From assembly GCF_002217795.2 (NCBI RefSeq), contig NZ_AP018823.1:3348001-3412000 (forward strand): a stretch of 64,000 nt of DNA, in the 5' to 3' direction. The stretch is from Aquitalea magnusonii (GTDB lineage: Bacteria; Pseudomonadota; Gammaproteobacteria; Burkholderiales; Chromobacteriaceae). Made by a program: the position numbers and the translations under genes. Below, one piece after another: positions 42,906 to 54,460 of this stretch. The notes beneath the pieces were generated by a model. That model saw nothing but the letters and a program-made list of their open reading frames with translations. It was not told where the DNA came from and made no database searches. Numbering within the stretch: position 1 is the stretch's first letter; every line of letters starts with the position of its first letter.

Positions 42906-43829
42906 TCAGGCGGCGCGCTTCAGTTTCGGGTCCAGCGCATCGCGCAGGCCGTCACCCATCAGGTTGATGGCCAGTACCGACAGCAAAATGGTGAGACCAG
43001 GCAGCGACACCACCCACCAGGCACGTTCGATGTAATCACGGGCAGAGGCCAGCATGGTGCCCCACTCCGGTGTGGGCGGTTGCACGCCCAGCCCCAGGAA
43101 ACCCAGTGCGGCAATTTCCAGAATGGCCGAGGAGAAGCTCATGGTGGCATGCACGATCAGCGGTGCCATGCAGTTGGGCAGCACGGTGTTGAACATCAGA
43201 CGGAACAGACCGGCACCGGACACGCGCGAAGCGGTGACGTAGTCGCGGTTCAGTTCGGTCATGGCCGAAGCACGGGTGAGGCGCACATAGGCAGGCAGGG
43301 ACACCGTGGCAATGGCAATCATGGCATTGAGCAGGCCCGGCCCCAGGATGGCCATGATGGCCACCGCCAGCAGCAAGGACGGCAAGGCCATCATGATGTC
43401 CATCACCCGCATGATCACGCCGCCCAGCACCTTGGGAAAGAAGGCCGCCAGCAAGCCCAGCACCACACCGGGCACCATGGCCAGCAGCACCGAGCACAGG
43501 CCGATGAACAGCGACAGGCGGGCACCGTAGATCAGGCGCGACAGGATGTCACGGCCCAGTTCATCGGTACCCAGCAGGAAGGCGCTGGAGCCGCCATCCA
43601 GCCAGGCCGGCGGCGTCAGCAGGTGGTCGCGGTATTGCTCGATGGGGCTGTACGGTGCCACCAGCGGGGCCAGCACGGCGCACAGCACCACGATGCTCAT
43701 GAAGATCAGGCCGGCAACCGCGCCCTTGTTATAGGAAAAGCCCTGCCAGAATTCCTTGAGCGGCGAAGGATAGCTCAGTGCCGCATCTTCAGCGGGCACG
43801 GCAGCGTTCTGCATGTTTGCATTAGTCAT
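42906..43829 (-). CDS. dppC: Dipeptide ABC transporter permease DppC
   Basis: A 307-aa inner-membrane permease. A polar N-terminus precedes the first helix ([23 protein letters not shown]), and the conserved [21 protein letters not shown] and EAA-loop region ([19 protein letters not shown]) are present. The start at 43829 fits the family length of about 300; the frame remains open upstream but overlaps dppB coding sequence. Confidence 0.94.
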   Translation of the reverse strand: MTNANMQNAAVPAEDAALSYPSPLKEFWQGFSYNKGAVAGLIFMSIVVLCAVLAPLVAPYSPIEQYRDHLLTPPAWLDGGSSAFLLGTDELGRDILSRLIYGARLSLFIGLCSVLLAMVPGVVLGLLAAFFPKVLGGVIMRVMDIMMALPSLLLAVAIMAILGPGLLNAMIAIATVSLPAYVRLTRASAMTELNRDYVTASRVSGAGLFRLMFNTVLPNCMAPLIVHATMSFSSAILEIAALGFLGLGVQPPTPEWGTMLASARDYIERAWWVVSLPGLTILLSVLAINLMGDGLRDALDPKLKRAA

Positions 43830-43846
43830 GACGATACCTGCAAGCG

Positions 43847-44875
43847 TTATTTGGCGTGACGGATGCGCGGATTGGCAACACCGTACAAAACGTCCACGAT
43901 GAAGTTGGTGATGATCACCAGCGTGGCCACGATCAGGATGCCGTTTTGCACCACCGGGTAGTCGCGGCGGCTGATGGCATCGATCAGCCACTTGCCGATG
44001 CCGGGCCAGGAGAAGATGGTTTCGGTCAGCACCGCGCCACCCATCAGCGTACCCACTTGCAGGCCGATCACCGTCAGTACCGGAATCAGCGCATTGCGCA
44101 GGGTATGCACAAAGATCACCCGCGCCGGCGACAGGCCCTTGGCCCGTGCGGTACGCACATAGTCTTCACGCAGCACTTCCAGCATGGAGGAGCGGGTCAT
44201 CCGCGCAATCACCGCCAGCGGAATGGTACCCAGCACGATGGCAGGCAGGATCAGATGCATCAGCGCATCCTTGAAGGCACCGGCATTGGCGGACGGATCG
44301 GCCGCTTCGGCCAGCCAGGTGTCGATCAGCATGAAACCGGTGCGCGGCGTGATGTCGAAGGCCAGATCCAGCCGGCCGGAAACCGGGGTCCAGCCCAGCT
44401 TGACCGAGAAGAACATGATGAGGATCAGGCCCCACCAGAAAATCGGCATGGAAAAACCGGTGAGCGAAATGCCCATCACGCCATGGTCGAAGATGGAGCC
44501 GCGCTTGATGGCGGCAATCACCCCGGCCAGCAGGCCGAACACCACGGCAAAGGCCATGGCGGCCAGTGCCAGTTCCAGCGTGGCGGGGAACAGGGTCTTA
44601 AACTCGGTCCACACGCTGGTTTTGGTCACCAGCGACTCACCCAGATTGCCATGCAGCAAATTGCTGATGTAGTCGACGTATTGCGCGTACAGCGGCTTGT
44701 CCAGCCCCAGACGGTGCATGGCATCCGCATGCATTTGCGGGTCGAGCGTGCGCTCACCCACCATCACTTCCACCGGGTCGCCGGGGATCATGCGGATAAG
44801 GCCGAAGGTGAGCAAGGTAATGCCGAAGAACGTGGGAATCAGCAAACCCAGTCTGCGGAAAATGAAAGACAACAT
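43847..44875 (-). CDS. dppB: Dipeptide ABC transporter permease DppB
   Basis: A 342-aa inner-membrane permease. The N-terminus MLSFIFRRLGLLIPTFFGIT, the segment IRMIPGDPVEVMVG and the EAA loop (AKGLSPARVIFVHTLRNALIPV) are typical. About six helices. It is separated from dppA by 440 bp containing a hairpin, so its expression may be lower than that of the binding protein. Confidence 0.95.
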   Translation of the reverse strand: MLSFIFRRLGLLIPTFFGITLLTFGLIRMIPGDPVEVMVGERTLDPQMHADAMHRLGLDKPLYAQYVDYISNLLHGNLGESLVTKTSVWTEFKTLFPATLELALAAMAFAVVFGLLAGVIAAIKRGSIFDHGVMGISLTGFSMPIFWWGLILIMFFSVKLGWTPVSGRLDLAFDITPRTGFMLIDTWLAEAADPSANAGAFKDALMHLILPAIVLGTIPLAVIARMTRSSMLEVLREDYVRTARAKGLSPARVIFVHTLRNALIPVLTVIGLQVGTLMGGAVLTETIFSWPGIGKWLIDAISRRDYPVVQNGILIVATLVIITNFIVDVLYGVANPRIRHAK

Positions 44876-45315
44876 ACGTACTTCTCCCGTGCATCCGGCC
44901 TGCTTTACAGCATGGCAGACGGACGCCGTTATTTCAGACCCAGATCCTGGATGGGAATGTCATGGAAACGGTAAGGGGAAACCAGCGGGGGAGTACGACA
45001 GAAAAACGTAAGGAGGTGTCGGGCAGAAGACGCAGGCTGAACCACCCACCTACATCAGCTACGCCTTCGCCACGACGGGATGAACAATAACACCCGTCAG
45101 TGGCCACGCCTTTGATACAGGTCAAGCCTGCCAGCGCGCGTTTGCACGCCACCCTGTTTTCGTTTTACTGCAGTTCTGCTGACAGACACTCCCGACCGGT
45201 TTCACCGGTAACGGCATTTCTTTATCTGACGTAAAGATATAGCCGTGCTCCATGCAAAACATCGGGGGCTTGCGCCCCCGATATCAGCCACTTCCCTGAT
45301 GGGAAGCACACAGCA
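44876..45315. other. 440-bp gap between dppA and dppB
   Basis: Longer than usual for this operon. It holds the hairpin at 45261-45282 just after dppA. A short open frame on the minus strand (44934-45152) has no recognisable product and no good ribosome site. A separate promoter for dppBCDF could lie here but none is clear. Confidence 0.6.
45261..45282 (-). terminator. Hairpin after dppA
   Basis: 9-bp perfect stem (ATCGGGGGC / GCCCCCGAT, loop TTGC), about 33 bp after the dppA stop. On the minus strand it is followed by GTTTTGC. It is probably a partial terminator or a 3'-stabilising hairpin that raises dppA relative to dppBCDF. Confidence 0.65.
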
Positions 45316-46914
45316 TTACTTCAGGCTGACGCCATAGAAGGAGTTCAGACCGAAGGGGCTTACCTTGAAGCCAACCACCGACTTGGACATCGGCTGTACC
45401 ACGGTGGAGTGGGCCACCGTGGTGTAAGGCAGTTGCTGTTTGTAGATTTCCTGTGCCTTCATGTACAGCTTGGTGCGCTCGGCCACATTGGTGGTGCGCT
45501 TGGCTTTTTGCAGCAGGTCTTCAAACGGCTTGTAGCACCACTTGGCAAAGTTGTTGCCGTTCAGGGCTTCGCAACCCAGTTGGGTGCCCAGCCAGTTGTC
45601 CGGATCGCCATTGTCACCGGTCCAGCCAATCAGCATGGCATCGTGTTCACCAGCCTTGGCGCGCTTGATGTACTCACCCCATTCGTAGGTGGTGATCTTG
45701 GCCTTGACGCCGATCTTGGCCCAGTCAGCCTGTACCATTTCGGCCATCAGCTTGGCATTGGGGTTGTACGGACGCTGTACCGGCATTGCCCACAGGGTGA
45801 TGTCAAAGCCGTTCGGGTAGCCGGCCTTGGCCAACAGTGCCTTGGCTTTTTCCACACTGTACGGTGCATCCTTCAGGCTCTTGTTGTAGGACCACTGGGT
45901 CGGCGGCATCGGGTTGGTGGCAGCCTGGCCTGCACCCTGATACACGGCGTCGATGATGGCTTTCTTGTTGACAGCCATATCCAGCGCCTGACGCACTTCC
46001 AGCTTATCCAGCGGCTTGTGCTTCACGTTGTAGGCCAGGTAGCCCAGGTTGAAGCCGGCTTGCGAAATCACGTTCAGCTTGCTGTCGGCCTTCATGGCGG
46101 CGATGTCGGTCGGACGCGGGAAAGCGGTAATCTGGCATTCGCCAGCCTTCAGCTTCTGGAAACGTACGGACGGGTCGGTAGTGATGGCAAACACCAGGTT
46201 ATCCACTTTCGGGCCATCCGCCTTGTCCCAGTACTGCTTGTTGGCAGCAAAGCGAATCTGCGCATCTTTCTGGTAGCGCTTGAAGATGAAGGGACCCGTG
46301 CCTACCGGCTGCTGGTTGATCAACTGCGGGGTGCCGGCCTTCAACAGCTTGTCGGCATATTCGGCCGACTGGATGGAGGCAAAGCTCATCGCCAGGTTCT
46401 GCAAGAAGGCCGCGTCAATGCTCTTTAGCGTGAACTTGACGGTATTGGCATCCAGCTTTTCTACCTTGGTGATGTTTTCATCCATGCCCATATCGGTGAA
46501 ATACGGGAATTCGGTCGGATAGGCTTTGCGGAAGGGGTTGTTCTTATTGAGCATGCGGTCGAAGGTGAATACCACGTCGTCCGCATTGAAGTCACGGGTG
46601 GGCTTGAAGTAGTCAGTGGTCTGAATCTTCACGCCCTTGCGCAGATGGAAGGTGTAGGACAGGCCGTCGGCAGCGACGTCCCATTTTTCGGCCAGGCCCG
46701 GTACCACCTTGGTACCGCCACGCTGGAATTGCACCAGGCGGTTGAATACGGTTTCGGCAGAGGCATCAAAGTCGGTACCCGTGGTGTACTGACCCGGATC
46801 AAAACCGGCCGGGCTGCCTTCAGAGCAATATACGAGCGTTCCTGCAGCTTGTGCAGCCATCGAAGCCGAGGCGATCAGGCCTGCGGCCAGCAGCATTTTC
46901 TTTGCAGCTTGCAT
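45316..46914 (-). CDS. dppA: Periplasmic dipeptide-binding protein DppA
   Basis: A 532-aa class-C solute-binding protein with a signal peptide (AAKKMLLAAGLIASASMAAQA, cleavage before AGTLVY). The mature N-terminus TLVYCSEGSPAGFDPGQY closely matches the DppA signature. The central region has LGYLAYNVKHKPLDKLEVRQALDMA and the C-terminal VVQPMSKSVVGFKVSPFG. The start is at 46914; the longer upstream frame has no signal features. It supplies dipeptides, and possibly haem precursors in some bacteria, to DppBCDF. Confidence 0.95.
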   Translation of the reverse strand: MQAAKKMLLAAGLIASASMAAQAAGTLVYCSEGSPAGFDPGQYTTGTDFDASAETVFNRLVQFQRGGTKVVPGLAEKWDVAADGLSYTFHLRKGVKIQTTDYFKPTRDFNADDVVFTFDRMLNKNNPFRKAYPTEFPYFTDMGMDENITKVEKLDANTVKFTLKSIDAAFLQNLAMSFASIQSAEYADKLLKAGTPQLINQQPVGTGPFIFKRYQKDAQIRFAANKQYWDKADGPKVDNLVFAITTDPSVRFQKLKAGECQITAFPRPTDIAAMKADSKLNVISQAGFNLGYLAYNVKHKPLDKLEVRQALDMAVNKKAIIDAVYQGAGQAATNPMPPTQWSYNKSLKDAPYSVEKAKALLAKAGYPNGFDITLWAMPVQRPYNPNAKLMAEMVQADWAKIGVKAKITTYEWGEYIKRAKAGEHDAMLIGWTGDNGDPDNWLGTQLGCEALNGNNFAKWCYKPFEDLLQKAKRTTNVAERTKLYMKAQEIYKQQLPYTTVAHSTVVQPMSKSVVGFKVSPFGLNSFYGVSLK

Positions 46915-47094
46915 GGGTTCTTTCCTTTTCCTTTGTACAGACTTCGTGATTGTTATGTCGATTGTCCGATCTCGATGAAGCGCCTTGTGGGCCGCTTTGG
47001 TCGGATACATTATGCAGAGAGGGGCAGTTTGACAAGCACCCCTCTCGCATTTCTGATCATTTATTGCGCAAGTACGGTAGTTGTCAGCAGAAAA

Positions 47095-48216
47095 CTAGCA
47101 CTTTTTCACCACAACACACCCTACCGAGTAACCAGCGCCAAACGAAGAAATGACCCCGACATCGCCGGCCTGCAGGCCATCGCGGCACAGGTGGAAAGCA
47201 ATGATCGAGCCAGCCGAGCTGGTATTGGCGTAGCGATCCAGAATGACTGGTGCTTCCTGCTCGCTGGCATCCCGTCCCAGCACACGGCGGGCAATCAGCT
47301 GATTCATCGCCAGATTGGCCTGATGCAGCCAGAAACGACTGACTTGCTGCGCAGCGATATCCAGTTGCTCAAGATGTTGCACGATGTGCTCGCCCACCAT
47401 CGGACACACCTCCTTAAACACCTTGCGGCCCTGCTGCACAAACAGTTTGTCGACCTGACCAATCCCCTGCTCATCACAGCGATTCAGGAAGCCAAAGTTA
47501 TTGCGGATGTTGTTGGAAAACACCGTAGCCAGCCGGGTACCCAGAATCTCGAACTGCTCGGCCGCAGTGGCCGACCCGGCAGCTTCCAGCACCAGCGCGG
47601 TGCAGGCATCACCAAAAATGAAATGACTGTCGCGATCACGGAAGTTAAGGTGGGCCGAACAGATTTCCGGGCTGATCACCAGCACGGCGCGCGCCTGACC
47701 GCTCTGAATGGCATTGACCGCGGTCTGGATACCGAAGGTGGCGGACGAGCAGGCCACATTCATATCGAAGGCATAGCCCTGCACACCCAGCGCCTGCTGG
47801 ATTTCAATGGACACCGCCGGATAAGGGCGCTGCATATTGGAGCAAGCCACCAGCACCATGTCGATGTCGGCCGCCGTCCTGCCCGCCTGCGCCAGCGCCG
47901 CCGTGGCCGCGGCCACGCCCATTTCCGCCTGGATGGACAGCACATCATTACTGCGCTCGGGCAGATAAGGCGTCATCCGCGCCGGGTCCAGCACCCCATC
48001 CTTATCCATCAGAAAGCGCTGCTTGATGCCGGAGGCCTTCTCAATGAACTCGGCACTGGATTGGGCCAGTGCCACTACGCTGCCCGCAGCAATTTCCTCG
48101 GCATGTTGTGCATTCCAGTTGGCAACATACTGATTGAAGGCAATGACCAGTTCTTCATTGCTGACTGCATGCGGCGGCGTGAACAGCCCAGACCCGCTGA
48201 TGACGACTTTCTTCAT
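47095..48216 (-). CDS. Beta-ketoacyl-ACP synthase III family enzyme
   Basis: A 373-aa thiolase-fold condensing enzyme. The catalytic triad is intact: Cys in NVACSSATFGIQ, His in WLHQANLAMNQL, Asn in DRYANTSSAGS. It is longer than housekeeping FabH (about 320 aa), mainly through an N-terminal insertion around NQYVANWNAQHAEEIAAGSV, so it belongs to the longer FabH-like group rather than core FabH. It condenses an acyl-CoA with malonyl-ACP; the primer is unknown. It is a single gene between dppA and the divergent iscR. Confidence 0.88.
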   Translation of the reverse strand: MKKVVISGSGLFTPPHAVSNEELVIAFNQYVANWNAQHAEEIAAGSVVALAQSSAEFIEKASGIKQRFLMDKDGVLDPARMTPYLPERSNDVLSIQAEMGVAAATAALAQAGRTAADIDMVLVACSNMQRPYPAVSIEIQQALGVQGYAFDMNVACSSATFGIQTAVNAIQSGQARAVLVISPEICSAHLNFRDRDSHFIFGDACTALVLEAAGSATAAEQFEILGTRLATVFSNNIRNNFGFLNRCDEQGIGQVDKLFVQQGRKVFKEVCPMVGEHIVQHLEQLDIAAQQVSRFWLHQANLAMNQLIARRVLGRDASEQEAPVILDRYANTSSAGSIIAFHLCRDGLQAGDVGVISSFGAGYSVGCVVVKKC

Positions 48217-48561
48217 ATTTTCTGTCTCTTTCTGACAAAGATGCCGCTACCGGCAGGCTGTCCGCTCCGGCAACAGCCAGAGAAAACACGGCATGCAACA
48301 GCAAGCGGCACCCGTGATGGCACTCATGTAAACAGGCGTTTGCTCGAATCATACACCAAGCCCGGATTTATCCTGCAATTAAGCCCCCCGAGCACTGATA
48401 AACCTAGTAAAATGCTCAACTTTGCTGCCTTTGCCAGCCCTTTGCTTTTGCAGGTCAAACCAGGGCAAGCAGCAAGCTTGTCAACATGCGTCGTTAATAG
48501 TTGACAAATTTAGTCGGGAATTGGGTATAATCAACTCAACCACCCATCGGAGTTCAAGATT
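48217..48561. other. Divergent region between KASIII gene and iscR
   Basis: 345 bp. The right part holds the iscR promoter and IscR-type site, described separately. The left part must hold the KASIII promoter, which was not identified. No gene is supported here. Confidence 0.7.
48496..48531 (+). promoter_or_regulatory. iscR promoter with IscR type-1-like operator
   Basis: The stretch from ATAGTTGACAAATTTAGTC through GGGAAT (48496-48521) resembles the E. coli type-1 site at PiscR, which binds [2Fe-2S]-IscR. It overlaps TTGACA (48501-48506), with TATAAT at 48526-48531 (spacer 19 bp). Autorepression of the operon is inferred. Confidence 0.8.
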
Positions 48562-49056
48562 ATGCGTCTCACCACCAAAGGCCGCTTTGCGGTCACCGCC
48601 ATGCTGGACCTTGCCATGCGCGAAGCCAATGGCCCGGTGACCCTGGCCGGCATCAGCGAGCGCCAAAGCATTTCCCTTTCCTATCTGGAACAGTTGTTTG
48701 GCAAACTGCGCCGTTCCGAACTGGTAGACAGCGTACGCGGCCCAGGCGGCGGCTACACCCTGGCTCGCATCCCTGCTGATATTTCCGTGGCCGACATCAT
48801 TGCCGCCGTGGACGAGCCAGTGGATGCCACCCAGTGCGGCGGCCGTGAAAACTGTCATGACAACCACCGCTGCATGACCCACGACTTGTGGACCAACCTG
48901 AACGCCACCATTTTCGACTACCTGGCCAAGGTTACCCTGGGCAGCCTGGTTGAAAAGCAGCGCGCCAAGGAAGCAGCGGCCAAAGAAAACAATGTAATGC
49001 AGGACAAGCGCGAAAGCAGCCCCCGTGTGACTGCCTCCGCCTCCAGCGCACTGTAA
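48562..49056 (+). CDS. iscR: Fe-S cluster assembly regulator IscR (Rrf2 family)
   Basis: A 164-aa winged-helix regulator starting MRLTTKGRFAVTAMLDLA. The [2Fe-2S] ligands are Cys92, Cys98, Cys104 and His107, at the same numbers as in E. coli. As holo-protein it represses the isc operon; as apo-protein it controls other stress targets. It heads the full isc operon and sits downstream of a type-1-like IscR site. The C-terminal tail after residue about 140 (AKEAAAKENN) is variable. Confidence 0.97.
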   Translation: MRLTTKGRFAVTAMLDLAMREANGPVTLAGISERQSISLSYLEQLFGKLRRSELVDSVRGPGGGYTLARIPADISVADIIAAVDEPVDATQCGGRENCHDNHRCMTHDLWTNLNATIFDYLAKVTLGSLVEKQRAKEAAAKENNVMQDKRESSPRVTASASSAL

Positions 49057-49083
49057 GCGCACCGCATCCCCGGAGAATTGATA

Positions 49084-50301
49084 ATGAGTCAGCTCAAGCT
49101 TCCCATCTACCTCGACTATTCCGCTACCACCCCGGTTGATCCCCGCGTTGCCGCGAAGATGATTCCCTATCTGACCGAGCAGTTCGGCAACCCGGCTTCG
49201 CGTAGCCACAGCTTTGGCTGGACAGCGGAAGAAGCGGTAGAGAATGCGCGGGCAGAAGTGGCCAAGCTCCTGAATGCCGACCCCAAGGAAATTGTCTGGA
49301 CCTCCGGTGCCACCGAGTCCGACAACCTGGCCATCAAGGGTGCCGCCCAGTTCTACAAGAGCAAGGGCAAGCACATCATCACCGTCAAGACCGAGCACAA
49401 GGCGGTGCTGGACACCTGTCGCGAACTGGAACGCCAGGGCTTCGAGGTGACTTATCTGGGGGTGCAGGAAAACGGCCTGATCGACATTGAAGAATTCAAG
49501 GCAGCCATCCGCCCGGACACCATTCTGGTGTCGGTGATGTACGTCAACAATGAAATCGGCGTGATCCAGGACATTCCGCAAATCGGCGAAATCTGCCGTG
49601 AAAAAGGCATCATCTTCCATGTCGACGCCACCCAGGCACCCGGCAAGGTGAAGATGGACATGAATGTGCTGAAGGTGGACCTGATGAGCCTGTCGGCTCA
49701 CAAGGCCTACGGCCCCAAGGGCATCGGTGCGCTGTATGTGCGTCGCAAGCCGCGCGTCCGTCTGGAAGCCCAGATGCACGGCGGTGGCCACGAGCGCGGT
49801 TTCCGCTCCGGCACCCTGCCGACGCACCAGATTGTCGGCATGGGCGAAGCCTTCCGCCTGGCCCGTGAAGAGATGGACAGCGAGAGCGAACGCATCCGCA
49901 TGCTGCGCGACCGTCTGTGGAATGGCATCAAGGACATGGAAGAGGTGTACATCAACGGCGACATCGACCAGCGTGTACCGCACAACCTCAATGTCAGCTT
50001 CAACTTTGTTGAAGGTGAAAGCCTGATCATGGCGATCAAGGACCTGGCTGTGTCCAGCGGTTCGGCCTGTACCTCGGCTTCGCTGGAGCCGTCCTACGTG
50101 CTGCGTGCCCTGGGCCGCAACGACGAAATGGCACACAGCTCCATCCGCTTTACCCTGGGCCGCTTCACCACCGAAGAAGAAATCGACTTCGCCATTGCGC
50201 TGTTGAAAGATAAAATCGGCAAATTGCGCGAACTGTCCCCGCTGTGGGAAATGTTCAAGGAAGGCGTAGACCTGAATTCGGTACAGTGGGCCGCCCACTG
50301 A
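49084..50301 (+). CDS. iscS: Cysteine desulfurase IscS
   Basis: A 405-aa PLP enzyme that mobilises sulphur from cysteine for Fe-S clusters and tRNA thiolation. Visible features: [18 protein letters not shown], the PLP lysine in [12 protein letters not shown], and the catalytic persulfide Cys in [14 protein letters not shown]. The C-terminus [18 protein letters not shown] is the IscU-interacting tail. I chose ATG 49084 (GGAGA upstream); a TTG at 49078 is in frame but adds only two residues. Confidence 0.98.
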   Translation: MSQLKLPIYLDYSATTPVDPRVAAKMIPYLTEQFGNPASRSHSFGWTAEEAVENARAEVAKLLNADPKEIVWTSGATESDNLAIKGAAQFYKSKGKHIITVKTEHKAVLDTCRELERQGFEVTYLGVQENGLIDIEEFKAAIRPDTILVSVMYVNNEIGVIQDIPQIGEICREKGIIFHVDATQAPGKVKMDMNVLKVDLMSLSAHKAYGPKGIGALYVRRKPRVRLEAQMHGGGHERGFRSGTLPTHQIVGMGEAFRLAREEMDSESERIRMLRDRLWNGIKDMEEVYINGDIDQRVPHNLNVSFNFVEGESLIMAIKDLAVSSGSACTSASLEPSYVLRALGRNDEMAHSSIRFTLGRFTTEEEIDFAIALLKDKIGKLRELSPLWEMFKEGVDLNSVQWAAH

Positions 50302-50370
50302 ACTATCAATGATTTTGCGGGAGCGGCCGGCTGAGGATAGCCACGCCCCCCGCCAGCAGGAGAGAGAACC

Positions 50371-50754
50371 ATGGCATACAGCGACAAACTGATGGATCAC
50401 TACGAAAACCCGCGTAATGTGGGCTCGTTCGAAAAGGGTGATGACACCGTAGGCACCGGCATGGTTGGTGCGCCGGCCTGTGGCGACGTGATGAAGCTGC
50501 AGATCAAGGTAAACGCCGATGGCGTGATCGAAGACGCCAAGTTCAAAACCTATGGCTGCGGCTCGGCCATTGCCTCGTCCTCCCTGGTGACCGAATGGGT
50601 GAAGGGCAAGTCGCTGGATGAAGCCATGGCCATCAAGAACACCGCCATTGCCGAAGAACTGGCGCTGCCGCCGGTAAAGATTCACTGCTCCATCCTGGCG
50701 GAAGACGCCATCAAGGCCGCAGTGAGCGATTACAAGCAAAAACACGGCAAGTAA
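50371..50754 (+). CDS. iscU: Fe-S cluster scaffold protein IscU
   Basis: A 127-aa scaffold on which IscS-derived sulphur and iron form clusters. The three conserved cysteines are in [22 protein letters not shown] and [11 protein letters not shown], and the HscA-binding motif LPPVK precedes the last Cys. Full length, 69 bp after iscS. Confidence 0.98.
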   Translation: MAYSDKLMDHYENPRNVGSFEKGDDTVGTGMVGAPACGDVMKLQIKVNADGVIEDAKFKTYGCGSAIASSSLVTEWVKGKSLDEAMAIKNTAIAEELALPPVKIHCSILAEDAIKAAVSDYKQKHGK

Positions 50755-50765
50755 GGAGCGCAGAT

Positions 50766-51089
50766 ATGGCCATCACCCTTTCTGCTAGTGCAGCCAATCA
50801 CGTCAGCCAGTTCATTGCCAAACGTGGCAAGGGCCTGGGCATCCGCCTGGGGGTGAAAACCTCCGGCTGCTCTGGCATGGCCTACAAGCTGGAGTTTGTC
50901 GATGCCGCCACCGATGACGACATCACCTTCCAAAGCCATGGCGTGACGGTATTTACCGACGCCAAGAGCCTGGCCTACCTGGATGGCACCGAACTGGACT
51001 ACACCAAGGAAGGGCTGAACGAAGGCTTCAAGTTCAACAACCCCAACGTGAAGAACGAATGCGGTTGTGGCGAGAGCTTCAACGTCTGA
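50766..51089 (+). CDS. iscA: Iron-sulfur cluster assembly protein IscA
   Basis: A 107-aa A-type carrier. The three ligand cysteines are present: one in [14 protein letters not shown] and the pair in [10 protein letters not shown]. It starts 11 bp after iscU. It transfers clusters, especially [4Fe-4S], to target proteins. Confidence 0.97.
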   Translation: MAITLSASAANHVSQFIAKRGKGLGIRLGVKTSGCSGMAYKLEFVDAATDDDITFQSHGVTVFTDAKSLAYLDGTELDYTKEGLNEGFKFNNPNVKNECGCGESFNV

Positions 51090-51168
51090 TTGTCCTCTGT
51101 CCTTCCATCAGCCGGGCTGCCGTCAGCGGTGGTCCGGTTGTCACCCAGCAGTCCAGTAGCCCAAGGCC

Positions 51169-51702
51169 ATGACTACCGAATTCTCCCAGGATTTCTTCCA
51201 GCTGTTCAGCCTGCCGCGCCGCTTTGTGCTGGATAGCCAGCAACTTGAACAGTCCTGGCGCGCCGCCGCCGCCACCGTGCATCCAGACCGCTATGCCAGC
51301 AGCCCGGATGCTGAAAAGCGCATGGCGCTGATGCAGGCCACCCGGGTCAACGAAGCCTATCAGACCCTGAAGTCACCCCTGCGCCGCGCCCGCTACCTGC
51401 TGTCACTGCAAGGCCGCGACACCCAGGAAGAAACCAATACCAGCATGCCGGTGGATTTCCTGATGGCGCAGATGGAATGGCGCGAAAGCATCGAGGAAGC
51501 CCGCGATGCCGGCAATGTCGAAGCACTGGAAGCGCTGTCAGCCAAGCTGCGCCAGGAAAACCGCGCTCTGGTGGCGGATCTGGCCAGCGCACTGGATGAG
51601 GCGGCAGATTTGGACGCCGCTGCACTGATGGTGCGAAAATTGCGCTTTTTGGAAAAACTAGACCAGGAAATCGGCGACGCCATTGAAACCCTGCTGGGCT
51701 AA
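51169..51702 (+). CDS. hscB: Fe-S assembly co-chaperone HscB
   Basis: A 177-aa J-domain protein. The HPD motif lies in ATVHPDRYASS, in a J domain covering about residues 5-75; the C-terminal helical domain binds IscU. It delivers IscU to HscA. It is directly upstream of hscA. Confidence 0.96.
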   Translation: MTTEFSQDFFQLFSLPRRFVLDSQQLEQSWRAAAATVHPDRYASSPDAEKRMALMQATRVNEAYQTLKSPLRRARYLLSLQGRDTQEETNTSMPVDFLMAQMEWRESIEEARDAGNVEALEALSAKLRQENRALVADLASALDEAADLDAAALMVRKLRFLEKLDQEIGDAIETLLG

Positions 51703-51760
51703 ACCGCCATCCCTGTGTAGCTGATGTTACCGCTCACGCGACAACAATAAAGATTCCGTC

Positions 51761-53620
<1,860 letters not shown>

Positions 53621-53629
53621 GGACAACCC

Positions 53630-53971
53630 ATGCCACGCCTGATTGTGCTGCCCCACGCCGACCTCTGCCCCGAGGGTGCGGTGATCGACGACGCCGAAAC
53701 CGGCAAGAACATCTGTGAAGTACTGCTGGAACACGACATCGAAATCGAACACGCCTGCGAGCTGTCCTGTGCCTGCACCACCTGCCACTGCATCGTGCGT
53801 GAAGGTTTCGATTCGCTGAACGAAGCGGACGAACTGGAAGAAGACATGCTGGACAAGGCCTGGGGCCTGGAAGCCCAGTCCCGCTTGTCCTGCCAGGCCG
53901 TGATTGGCGAGGAAGACCTGGTGGTGGAGATTCCACGCTACACCATCAACCACGCCCGCGAACACCATTAA
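53630..53971 (+). CDS. fdx: [2Fe-2S] ferredoxin, isc type
   Basis: A 113-aa adrenodoxin-like ferredoxin. Cluster ligands are in CELSCACTTCHC (C-x5-C-x2-C pattern) with a distal Cys in SRLSCQAV. It supplies electrons for Fe-S assembly on IscU. It belongs to the isc operon. Confidence 0.97.
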   Translation: MPRLIVLPHADLCPEGAVIDDAETGKNICEVLLEHDIEIEHACELSCACTTCHCIVREGFDSLNEADELEEDMLDKAWGLEAQSRLSCQAVIGEEDLVVEIPRYTINHAREHH

Positions 53972-54032
53972 GACTTCATCATCCGCCCGTTTACCGGGCC
54001 GGATGCAGTAGCCCAGCACGCAGGAGAACAGG

Positions 54033-54227
54033 ATGAAATGGACCGACGTTAACGACATCGCCATCGAACTGGTGGAAGCCCACCCCGATGTCGACCCCAA
54101 GACCGTGCGCTTTGTCGACCTGCACAACTGGGTGGTCGCCTTGCCCGACTTCGACGACGACCACAGCCGTGGCGGCGAGCGTGTGCTGGAAGCCATCCAG
54201 CAAGCCTGGATCGACGAAGCAGAATAA
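54033..54227 (+). CDS. iscX: IscX (Fe-S assembly protein, YfhJ)
   Basis: A 64-aa acidic protein with WTDVNDIAIELVEAHPDVDP and RFVDLHNWVVALPDFDDD, the IscX signature. It modulates IscS and may deliver iron. It is the last gene of the isc operon; a hairpin terminator follows 88 bp later. Confidence 0.97.
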   Translation: MKWTDVNDIAIELVEAHPDVDPKTVRFVDLHNWVVALPDFDDDHSRGGERVLEAIQQAWIDEAE

Positions 54228-54315
54228 GCGCTGCTCAGCAACCCTGCGGCGTAGCGCCTTGCACTAGCGGCACTACGCTATTTTGTGAGCCGCGCCAAGC
54301 AGCGCCGATAGCGCA

Positions 54316-54336
54316 AAGCCCGGCCATGCCGGGCTT
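54316..54336 (+). terminator. Terminator of the isc operon
   Basis: 9-bp stem (AAGCCCGGC / GCCGGGCTT, loop CAT) followed by CTTCATT, a weak T-run. ACTCCCC repeats begin about 10-20 bp later. Confidence 0.75.
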
Positions 54337-54344
54337 CTTCATTG

Positions 54345-54370
54345 CCCCACGCGACTCCCCACTCCCCACC
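54345..54370. repeat. Short CCCCACT-type repeat after the isc terminator
   Basis: CCCCAC, then ACTCCCC ACTCCCC ACC. It is the same unit as the five-copy array at 2328-2362 and in the same position relative to a hairpin. Confidence 0.7.
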
Positions 54371-54460
54371 ACGCTGGCTGCCTATGACAGCCTGCTATAA
54401 GATGGTTCATCCCCCTACCCTGCCGCCATGTCCTGGTGGTGCCGTCATGGAGTCTGAACC

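Noticed and set aside
44934..45152. Small open frame in the dppA-dppB gap
   Set aside because: No ribosome site, no similarity, and unremarkable composition.
48481..50745. Long minus-strand open frame opposite iscR and iscS
   Set aside because: Same reason: no motifs, and it lies across clearly conserved isc genes.
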